Notes under the pieces: model-generated
What the model was told of the DNA's origin: nothing
The model's database searches: none
What the model saw: only the letters and a program-made list of their open reading frames with translations
Part shown: piece after piece, positions 45,368 through 51,195 of the stretch
How the letters are laid out: every line of letters starts with the position of its first letter
How positions within the stretch are numbered: position 1 is the first letter of the stretch
Source: an uncultured Bacteroidales bacterium
GTDB lineage: Bacteria > Bacteroidota > Bacteroidia > Bacteroidales > Paludibacteraceae
Length of the DNA stretch: 51,195 bases
Assembly: GCA_937885465.1 (NCBI GenBank)
Contig: CAKZZM010000182.1
Location: forward strand, 1-51,195
Direction: 5' to 3'
Program-made: the position numbers and the translations under genes

Positions 45368-45370
45368 CTT

Positions 45371-45394
45371 AGTGGAGAACGTCTCCGAACGTTC
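45371..45394 (-). repeat. Main-family palindrome between the aminopeptidase gene and kdsB
   Basis: A full copy in reverse orientation four bases after the aminopeptidase stop. The rest of the 135-bp gap has no promoter consensus. Confidence 0.9.
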
Positions 45395-45502
45395 GTTATC
45401 GGAGCGGTTTTTCTATCGGAACGCAGGCAGGACTCATTTCTCACCTGCATTTCAATCAATATAAATTATTGCTTGGCCATTCAAGTTTATAAACCCTAAA
45501 TT

Positions 45503-46375
45503 ATGTTCATCGGTATCATTCCTGCTCGCTATGCCTCAACCCGCTTCCCCGGTAAGCCGCTTGCCCTCATCGATGGCAAGCCGATGATTCAGCGCGTCTA
45601 TGAACAGGCGAAGAAGGCTCTCGACACCGTTATCGTTGCCACCGATGACGAGCGCATAATGAACTGCGTACAACGCTTCGGCGGCGAGGCTGTGATGACT
45701 TCCCCCGACCACCCTTGCGGTACCAACCGCTGCTACGAAGCCTACTGCCATTACATCCTCCAAACTCAGCAGCATGAGCCACCCACGCAACGTCCTGCGG
45801 GGACGCATACGACTCGCGAGCAAAATGAAATGCAGGCAAGCCGACTGCACTCCGACATCATCATCAATATTCAAGGTGACGAGCCTTTTATCGACCCCGC
45901 GCAGATTGAACTCATCAAATCCTGCTTTCCCGCTGATATCGCCACTCTCGTTACACCCTTCCGTCCCGAAGACGGCATAGCCGCTCTACTCAACCCCAAC
46001 TCTCCTAAGGTGGTCATCGCCCCTATATGTAACGACTCGCCGGCTTATCGAGCCATACTCTTCTCCCGCAGCGTCATCCCCTTTATGCGCGGCGTACCGC
46101 AAGAGAAGTGGCTCGAAGAGGCTCAGAAGCGAGGCACACCATTCTATAAGCATATAGGTATGTACGCCTATCGCGCTGATATACTGCAACAGATAGTAGC
46201 CCTGCCTATCTCACCCTTAGAACAGGCAGAGTCGCTCGAACAACTGAGATGGATCGAGGCAGGCTATCAGATACGCGTTGCCATCACCGACTACCAAACA
46301 ATAGGCATCGACACCCCCGAAGACCTAAGTGGAGAACGTCTCCGAACGTTCAACGGTAGAGACGCTATTCTTTAG
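45503..46375 (+). CDS. kdsB: CMP-KDO synthetase
   Basis: 3-deoxy-manno-octulosonate cytidylyltransferase, activating KDO for lipid A-core assembly. Motifs: IGIIPARYASTRFPGKPL, VIVATDDERI, MTSPDHPCGTNRCYEA, INIQGDEPFIDPAQI, HIGMYAYRADIL and TIGIDTPEDL. Two oddities: ~25 extra residues (~90-113) before INIQGDEPF, encoded by DNA with a CGTCC-TGCGG-GGACG hairpin; and a C-terminus (SGERLRTFNGRDAIL) encoded by a main-family palindrome and the following hairpin, replacing the usual end after TPEDL. The protein is 290 residues, longer than the usual ~250. Confidence 0.93.
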   Translation: MFIGIIPARYASTRFPGKPLALIDGKPMIQRVYEQAKKALDTVIVATDDERIMNCVQRFGGEAVMTSPDHPCGTNRCYEAYCHYILQTQQHEPPTQRPAGTHTTREQNEMQASRLHSDIIINIQGDEPFIDPAQIELIKSCFPADIATLVTPFRPEDGIAALLNPNSPKVVIAPICNDSPAYRAILFSRSVIPFMRGVPQEKWLEEAQKRGTPFYKHIGMYAYRADILQQIVALPISPLEQAESLEQLRWIEAGYQIRVAITDYQTIGIDTPEDLSGERLRTFNGRDAIL

Positions 46376-46410
46376 CGTCTCTCAATAGTGGAGAACGTCT
46401 CCGAACGTTC
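46328..46410. repeat. Two main-family palindromes with a 10-bp hairpin over the kdsB 3' end
   Basis: Reverse copies at 46328-46351 (inside kdsB) and 46387-46410, separated by AGAGACGCTA-TTCTT-TAGCGTCTCT (46358-46382), which contains the kdsB stop codon region. The order hairpin then palindrome matches the block at 14807-14858. Confidence 0.88.
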
Positions 46411-46463
46411 AGACCTTAGTCGGCATTCAATGCCGACATTATAAAGACGAGAGATATAAGTGT

Positions 46464-46503
46464 AGTGGAGAACGTCTCCGAACGTTCGGAGACGTTCTCC
46501 ACT
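46464..46503. repeat. Perfect 40-bp palindrome made of two opposed main-family copies
   Basis: Two main-family elements in opposite orientation share the central GAACGTTC, giving a 20-bp arm on each side without a mismatch. It lies between convergent kdsB and wecB and could terminate both. Confidence 0.93.
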
Positions 46504-46589
46504 TTGCTTTTTTTACACTTTTTTATGAAAATGAGCAGCGGAAGTTCTCCGTTGCTCACTTTCTATAATCGTGTTTTTTCGCCTGTTTC

Positions 46590-46654
46590 AAGGACATTTC
46601 AACGCTGTTTAAAGGACATTTCAACGCTGTTTAAAGGACATTTCAACGCTGTTT
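46590..46654. repeat. 22-bp tandem repeat x3
   Basis: AAGGACATTTCAACGCTGTTT(A) units at 46590, 46612 and 46634, identical except for the last base. Confidence 0.92.
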
Positions 46655-46684
46655 TTGTTCATTTTCCAACACCTTCTAAGGTCC

Positions 46685-46709
46685 GAACGTTCGGAGACGT
46701 TCTCCACTA
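46685..46709 (+). repeat. Main-family palindrome supplying the wecB stop codon
   Basis: A full copy whose final CTA is the TAG stop codon of wecB on the minus strand, so the element begins at the stop. Confidence 0.9.
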
Positions 46710-47873
46710 TTTCAACCCTGCGAGAATCTCCACAATCCGTTCTGCGGTATGTCCGTCCCATAGTGGCGGGATAGCCCCTTTCTTCCAGTTCCCTGCGAAG
46801 AGTACATCCAGTGCCGGCTTGATCGCATCAGGATTCGTTCCGATCAACTCGTTCGTACCTATCGTGCAGGTCTCCGGCCGTTCGGTATTATCGCGCAGCG
46901 TGATGCAGGGCACTCCCATAACGGTGGTCTCCTCGGTGATGCCGCCGGAGTCCGTCACTACTGCTTTGGCTCGATCAACTAAATAGTTAAACTCTAAATA
47001 CCCCATCGGCTCTACGATATGTAGGTTCGGGAAACGTTTTGCCAAAGCCTTTTCATCTCCCCATAGATTATAGAATATCTTCGCAGTCCTTGGATGTATC
47101 GGGAAGATAATAGGCAGTCCGTGTACGTTGATGATAATCTGCTCCATCAGTGCCCGCAGATGGTTCTCTTCATCAACGTTCGCCGGACGGTGCATAGTCA
47201 TCACGATATACTCTTTCTCGCGCAACTGCAACTCACCCCATATCTGAGGTTTACGGAACCGTTCCCTGTTTGCCAGCAGCGTATCTATCATCACATTCCC
47301 CACAAACCATACCTTTGGACACACCCCTTCTTCGCCCGGAGTAGAAGGAATCTGCGTCGTATCCGTTCTCCCTTTAGATGGGAGTTGGATGGATGCCCCG
47401 AATCTCACCAGATTGCGGTTGGCGACCTCAGAAGTTGTAAACATATAATCCGCCAGACTATCGGTTACCATACGATTAATCTCCTCCGGCATCGTCAAAT
47501 CCCAACTCCTTATACCTGCCTCCACATGGCATACCTTGACATTCAGTTTCTTCGCTACGATAGAACACGCCATGGTACTTGTCACATCACCTACCACTAA
47601 TACTACATCCGTAGGATGCGCCATCAGGTCTTTCTCAAACGCCACCATGATATGGGCTGTTTGCTCAGCCTGCGTACCACCGCCACAACCAAGGTTCACA
47701 TCCGGCGCAGGAATACCCAACTCCTCAAAGAACATGCCGCTCATATTCTTGTCATAATGCTGCCCAGTGTGTACTAAACGATAAGACACGCGTTCGTCTG
47801 CCTCTATCGCCTTTATAAGCGGAGCTATTTTCATGAAATTGGGTCTTGCCCCTGCAATTAATGTTATATGCAT
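46707..47873 (-). CDS. wecB: UDP-N-acetylglucosamine 2-epimerase (non-hydrolysing)
   Basis: A 388-residue GT-B-fold epimerase: LIAGARPNFMKIAPL, HTGQHYDKNMSGMFF, VVGDVTSTMACSIVAKK, HVEAGIRSWDLTMPEEINR, TMHRPANVDE, DSGGITEETTVMGVPCITLRDNTERPET. It converts UDP-GlcNAc to UDP-ManNAc, a precursor of surface polysaccharides. It starts 15 bp after the DUF354 stop, so they form one unit. A wecC-type dehydrogenase is not in view. Confidence 0.94.
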   Translation of the reverse strand: MHITLIAGARPNFMKIAPLIKAIEADERVSYRLVHTGQHYDKNMSGMFFEELGIPAPDVNLGCGGGTQAEQTAHIMVAFEKDLMAHPTDVVLVVGDVTSTMACSIVAKKLNVKVCHVEAGIRSWDLTMPEEINRMVTDSLADYMFTTSEVANRNLVRFGASIQLPSKGRTDTTQIPSTPGEEGVCPKVWFVGNVMIDTLLANRERFRKPQIWGELQLREKEYIVMTMHRPANVDEENHLRALMEQIIINVHGLPIIFPIHPRTAKIFYNLWGDEKALAKRFPNLHIVEPMGYLEFNYLVDRAKAVVTDSGGITEETTVMGVPCITLRDNTERPETCTIGTNELIGTNPDAIKPALDVLFAGNWKKGAIPPLWDGHTAERIVEILAGLK

Positions 47874-47888
47874 AATCTTGCTATTTGG

Positions 47889-49049
47889 CTACTTAAACTG
47901 CTCCCAGAACTTATCATCAACTCTCCGTGTTTCCTCTGCCGAAGCCGGATAGTTCTCTATGAACCATGTAAGGAACTTGGCACAATCAATCTTATCGGAT
48001 AGCATCTTTTGGCGACGCGATTGATAGGTTGCTGTCAGCTCATCTGCCGACATCGATACCAATTGCTCAACACGCTCATATAGCGTCTTTACTCCGCTCG
48101 GTTGCTTGCTTCCATCAGCACGCCTGATAGGACTATCCGGCGCAAGAGGCGTAGCATGGATACCATATCCTAATTCATATACATCTTCCAACTCGCGCAG
48201 ATACCCTATTCTACCTACGAAATCATTGAACCGCACGAATGGAACACCCAGCACCCCGGCTTCAGCAGCCATTGTCTGACTATCACCTATATAGAGCGAG
48301 GCAAACGCCATCACATGATGCATATCCAGCGGATTGATTTTTATGCGATATTGTTCAAATTGCGGCTCCAACGGACGCTCGGAGGTAATATATATTCGCC
48401 CGTGTGGAGAGAGGATATCTACCAACCTCTGCGCCACCTCTGCGTTTATCCCCTTAATTCCGCTATCATGATGTGCGTTAAGCGAAGCAAATCGAAGAAC
48501 AAAATACGGCTTATCAACCTCTATTCCATATTCCTCAACCACCATTCGCGACGGCGTAAAATGATTCGGGTGCAGATATGCAAATTCATGATAACCGGGA
48601 TAATGCACCGCTTTTTTCTCCATACTACCACTATTGCAAGAAATAGGAGACAACACACATTGTATAAACGGTCCTGCGATCTTTGAAAAAGCAGGAACAA
48701 CAGCAGCGTCATCTTCTCCTGTATTGACTGACCTACAACGTAATAGCCACGACACATGCGCTACTTCGGGTGTTGAGCCGGTCAGCAAATCAATATGATG
48801 GCTTGTACAGAACCAAAATATCTTCCAATCACGCACCAACATATCCCACAAAATTCCGACTCTACTTTTGCGATGCGCTACTCGCAGGATATTATAGTAC
48901 GGAAGACCGGCCTCCTTGAGCAGGTCTTCCAAGATATCTTTTGTCTTAATTATTATATACACCTGATGACCATTTGCCATCAAGTTCCTCGCCACATTCT
49001 TATACAAGTGAAAATGCGCCGGATGAGAAAGTTGAATGAGAATATTCAT
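47889..49049 (-). CDS. DUF354-family protein (glycosyltransferase-like)
   Basis: A 386-residue protein with the DUF354 opening NILIQLSHPAHFHLYKNVARNL and a GT-B-like C-terminal half (YIGDSQTMAAEAGVLGVPFVRFNDFVGRIGYLREL). The family has a UDP-glycosyltransferase/epimerase-like fold and is common in archaeal and bacterial surface-glycan clusters; the exact reaction is unknown. Coupled to wecB, it probably acts on ManNAc-containing glycan. The upstream leader (49056-49119) is repeated beyond the next gene. Confidence 0.8.
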   Translation of the reverse strand: MNILIQLSHPAHFHLYKNVARNLMANGHQVYIIIKTKDILEDLLKEAGLPYYNILRVAHRKSRVGILWDMLVRDWKIFWFCTSHHIDLLTGSTPEVAHVSWLLRCRSVNTGEDDAAVVPAFSKIAGPFIQCVLSPISCNSGSMEKKAVHYPGYHEFAYLHPNHFTPSRMVVEEYGIEVDKPYFVLRFASLNAHHDSGIKGINAEVAQRLVDILSPHGRIYITSERPLEPQFEQYRIKINPLDMHHVMAFASLYIGDSQTMAAEAGVLGVPFVRFNDFVGRIGYLRELEDVYELGYGIHATPLAPDSPIRRADGSKQPSGVKTLYERVEQLVSMSADELTATYQSRRQKMLSDKIDCAKFLTWFIENYPASAEETRRVDDKFWEQFK

Positions 49050-49055
49050 TGTTTT

Positions 49056-49119
49056 AATATTATTACCACACTTTTAAACACATTTGAAAGATTCATACAA
49101 CGTTTTTGTGCCCGCTCAA
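49056..49119. repeat. Left copy of a ~65-bp direct repeat flanking the ATPase gene
   Basis: Aligns with 50590-50653. The core ACAACGTTTTTGTGCCCGCT (49097-49116) is identical and the preceding ~40 bases are clearly similar (TTAAT...CTTTTA...ACAT-TGAAA...). It overlaps the stop codon of the ATPase gene and lies in the leader of the DUF354 gene. Confidence 0.85.
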
Positions 49120-50438
49120 ATAGCTTTTGATATCATATCGCTATTTAACCACTCCTCTATACCAACAACTTCAATCCGATACCCTTCTTCCTCTATTGTC
49201 TCTTTCATTTCTCGCGTTACGATGGTAAGTTTGTCGCACTTCGTCCCTTTGGATGCTTCTTTCAATCCCTCTATTTCACGTTTGCGTGTATCCTCATCAG
49301 TCATATCCCATGTCACTTGTATCAATTCTTCTACAAGTTCTTCCCGCTGTACAACAAAGTCACATTCATGCCCGCCCTGCCAATAAAAAATTTTCTTTTC
49401 AGCCCCGCGACGGCGGAATAGTTCCAATGCCACTATATTCTCCAGCAATTTTCCATTGTCCTCTGATTGCGGCATCAGCACAGCTTGTCGCATTCCCGTA
49501 TCTATCACATAATACTTGCGGAGCGACTGATTTTCTTTCACAAGAGATGAGCTGTATTTAGGATAGCGTATAAACATATATGTATCCACTGCCCAATCTG
49601 CCCAGTTATAAAGATCATCTTTGTTTACAGTAACACCATTGGAACGCATATCGTTCACTATTGCGTTTATCGATGTTGTCTTCGTCAGATTCAGCATCAA
49701 ACGCTTGAGAAAATAGCGCAATGCCTCTATGTTTTTTATCTTATAGCGTTCTACCAAATCCCTGAACAGCATCGCATTAAAATATCCTTGCAGCAGACGC
49801 AGCTTAGTTGACCTGTCATTCGTCAACACCACCTTCGGGAATGCGCCTTCGTGTATGTATTCCTCCATTGCTGCATAACGCTTTGCTTTGTCGCTTTCCA
49901 AATAACTATGCACATCAATCCCCGTAAAGCGACAAAACTCACGAAAACTCAATGGTAACATCTCATAATCAATCGTCCAGCCGCGCAATGCAGTAGATAT
50001 CTCAGAAGATAGTAATTTTGCGTTACTACCCGTCACATACACATGCTCGGAATACGACTTAAACACGCGCAGAACAAACAAATCCCAACCAACAATATTC
50101 TGTATCTCATCAAAGAACATATACACGTCCTTGAGGTGTATATCCGGATACATCTCTCGATAGGCTTGCAACATTTCGTCCAATTCTTCTGTCGGCATCC
50201 CGAATAGACGTTCGTCGTCAAAGTTCACCCAAAGTATTTGTTCGCGCTTTACGCCGGAAGCCAAAAGTTTATTAACTGTCAACATCAGCAGCGAAGACTT
50301 ACCGGCACGACGCACACCCGGAACCATTATGATAAGTCCCGGTTGTATCGGCAGGACTAACTCTCGTTCAATCCGTTCAAACGGCAAGTCTGCCTGCCTT
50401 AAGGCTATTAGCGATTTGAATAGTTCTTTTCTAACCAT
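49116..50438 (-). CDS. AAA-family ATPase with DUF4143 domain
   Basis: A 440-residue protein: AAA_14 core with Walker A VPGVRRAGKSSLLM and Walker B VYMFFDEIQNI, sensor segment YVTGSNAKLLSSEI, then DUF4143 with VLTNDRSTKLRLLQGYFNAMLFRDLVERYKI and the C-terminal nuclease-like HECDFVVQR. These multicopy genes are very common in Bacteroidota; their function is unsettled. Here it interrupts a polysaccharide cluster and is bounded by a ~65-bp direct repeat, suggesting a transposable or recombining cassette. It has its own promoter and a leader with palindromic repeats. Confidence 0.88.
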   Translation of the reverse strand: MVRKELFKSLIALRQADLPFERIERELVLPIQPGLIIMVPGVRRAGKSSLLMLTVNKLLASGVKREQILWVNFDDERLFGMPTEELDEMLQAYREMYPDIHLKDVYMFFDEIQNIVGWDLFVLRVFKSYSEHVYVTGSNAKLLSSEISTALRGWTIDYEMLPLSFREFCRFTGIDVHSYLESDKAKRYAAMEEYIHEGAFPKVVLTNDRSTKLRLLQGYFNAMLFRDLVERYKIKNIEALRYFLKRLMLNLTKTTSINAIVNDMRSNGVTVNKDDLYNWADWAVDTYMFIRYPKYSSSLVKENQSLRKYYVIDTGMRQAVLMPQSEDNGKLLENIVALELFRRRGAEKKIFYWQGGHECDFVVQREELVEELIQVTWDMTDEDTRKREIEGLKEASKGTKCDKLTIVTREMKETIEEEGYRIEVVGIEEWLNSDMISKAI

Positions 50439-50476
50439 AATCTACAAGTTCAATCCATAAATTCAAGAATTCGCCC

Positions 50477-50533
50477 CAACACCATTCCTTAAATTCAGGA
50501 AACAATCCCAACATCTTTCCTTAAATTTAGGAA
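50477..50533 (-). promoter_or_regulatory. Two palindromic repeats in the ATPase leader
   Basis: On the coding strand, TTCCTAAATTTAAGGAA and TTCCTGAATTTAAGGAA occur 31 bp apart, each followed by a related TGTTGGG stretch; a third, weaker half (TTCTTGAATTTATGGA) is nearer the gene. They lie after the predicted promoter, so they may be RNA hairpins or operator sites for autoregulation. Confidence 0.65.
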
Positions 50534-50541
50534 GCTGTATA

Positions 50542-50572
50542 CAAAATTACACTTTTCTACTAAAATATGCAA
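50542..50572 (-). promoter_or_regulatory. Bacteroidota-type promoter of the DUF4143 ATPase gene
   Basis: On the minus strand TTG (50572-50570), 20 nt, TAATTTTG (50549-50542). It predicts a ~95-nt leader that includes both palindromic repeats. Confidence 0.65.
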
Positions 50573-50589
50573 GTCCGGAATACACTTTT

Positions 50590-50653
50590 TAATTTTTTTA
50601 TTCACTTTTAGATACATCTGAAATATCAACACAACGTTTTTGTGCCCGCTCAA
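50590..50653. repeat. Right copy of the ~65-bp direct repeat flanking the ATPase gene
   Basis: Partner of 49056-49119; 23 identical bases at 50631-50653 and diverged but alignable sequence to the left. The two copies are 1534 bp apart and bracket the ATPase gene with its promoter. Confidence 0.85.
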
Positions 50654-50774
50654 TAATTTATAATTACAGCAAATACATAAGTATGGCTGCCATGCTTTTG
50701 TTGTACACGAAAATCGCGATGGTAGTAATTTTTATAACTTAAAACATGTCGAATACAAAAACTATAAAAAATAT

Positions 50775-51195
50775 TTATGGTTTATTCATTTTTAAAATAC
50801 GTTCCAAGTTAATGTACTTAGAAATCGTCCTTACACACAACATATTATAATCAGGTACATCCTTATCAACCACTATACCGGCACTTACTGTTGCTAATTT
50901 ACCAATGGTTACACCAGGCATAATGGTGCAGCGGACAGCCACCATTGCCTCTTCCTTGATGATTACAGGTTTAACCTCTGACGCAAAAATTCCTTGAAAC
51001 CGAGGCATCGGATTAAAATGCGTTAAAATCATAGTTCCGGCATTGATATTTGCATTATCTTCCATATATATATATTCTGGTGCCAAATTGTCCAAAATGC
51101 AATATTGACCGATATAACACCCATCCCCGATATGGCAACCTGTAGTTTCCTGATTTTGGTTGACTACCTATGTGTCTAAACCCTACAGAAAGTTG
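50775..51195 (-). CDS. Hexapeptide-repeat acyltransferase (partial, probably frameshifted near its 5' end)
   Basis: Left-handed beta-helix acyltransferase: CHIGDGCYIGQYCILDNL, ANINAGTMILTHF, ITKG-like turns IIKEEAMVAVRCTIMPGVTIGKLATVSAGIVVDKDVP. Such enzymes O- or N-acetylate sugars in polysaccharide synthesis. In frame with this part, a TAG lies at about 51165; the other frame reads FRHIGSQ, which looks like the true upstream portion, so one frameshift around 51135-51170 is likely. The gene continues beyond the window. Its position next to wecB and DUF354 supports a surface-glycan role. Confidence 0.7.

Larger units (their letters stand above)
46376..46706. other. 331-bp intergenic repeat region between kdsB and wecB
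   Basis: Almost entirely repeats: a main-family copy, the GTCGGCATT/AATGCCGAC hairpin composite (46419-46437), a perfect 40-bp palindrome (46464-46503), a 22-bp tandem triplet (46590-46654), and another main-family copy touching the wecB stop (46685-46709). No gene or promoter was found. Confidence 0.85.
50439..50774. other. 336-bp leader/intergenic region of the ATPase gene
   Basis: Contains the ATPase promoter, two palindromic leader repeats, the right direct-repeat copy and ~120 bp of AT-rich sequence before the acyltransferase gene end. No gene was seen. Confidence 0.75.

Noticed and set aside
1..51195. tRNA, rRNA or insertion-sequence transposase genes
   Set aside because: No T-loop/acceptor pattern, rRNA segment or DDE/HUH transposase motif was recognised on either strand by eye.

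Overview
Apart from its first ~2.5 kb, the window is a gene-dense piece of a Bacteroidota chromosome, most likely order Bacteroidales. Supporting signs are Bacteroidota-type promoters (TTTG or TTG, about 20 nt, then TAnnTTTG), weak Shine-Dalgarno sites, a ~320-residue NusB, a fused DAHP synthase-chorismate mutase, an IspG with an inserted middle domain, DUF4837 and PUR-family (DUF3276) proteins, and a surface protein with a type IX secretion tail. Bases 1 to about 2480 are different: strongly AT-rich, phage-like, and joined abruptly to the chromosome inside an open reading frame. I read this as a phage fragment fused to the chromosome, probably by assembly and less likely by integration.

Layout. 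1-2480: phage DnaB-type helicase (frameshifted) and a decapitated SbcD/Mre11-like nuclease. 2.6-10.3 kb: nitroreductase, S9 peptidase lipoprotein, acyl-ACP thioesterase, PUR-type protein, nusB, yajC, YbbR-like protein, DegT aminotransferase. 10.3-14.8 kb: unknown lipoprotein plus a large OmpA-family outer-membrane protein. 15-20.8 kb: yebC-rsmG facing a SIMPL-kbl-tdh-ispG run. 21.4-24.8 kb: a 1130-residue type IX secreted repeat protein. 25.3-39 kb: aroF-pheA fusion, valS, then pheT, alaS, nitroreductase, pdxA, DUF4837 and guanine deaminase, with the last five tightly packed or overlapping. 39.2-45.4 kb: ygjP-like, GH13 lipoprotein and rlmH diverging from nadC-pepP. 45.5-51.2 kb: kdsB and a surface-polysaccharide segment (wecB, DUF354, acyltransferase) interrupted by a DUF4143 ATPase module.

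The most striking feature is a dense population of short palindromic repeats belonging to several families. The main one is GAACGTTC followed by GGAGACGTTCTCC and ACTA, in about 19 full or partial copies. Read on the other strand, several families start with TAGTAG or TAGTGG directly before a hairpin, which resembles the GTAG/GGAG foot of REP elements mobilised by RAYT (TnpA-REP) transposases. They occur between genes, at stop codons, and inside conserved coding regions in frame: pheT, valS, the aroF-pheA fusion, probably kdsB, and the signal-peptide region of the S9 peptidase. Two unrelated proteins also end in nearly the same repeat-encoded tail (VPSDQVPSTK and VPSDEVPSTK). This resembles protein-coding palindromic elements such as those of Rickettsia. 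No transposase, tRNA, rRNA or CRISPR array was recognised in the window.
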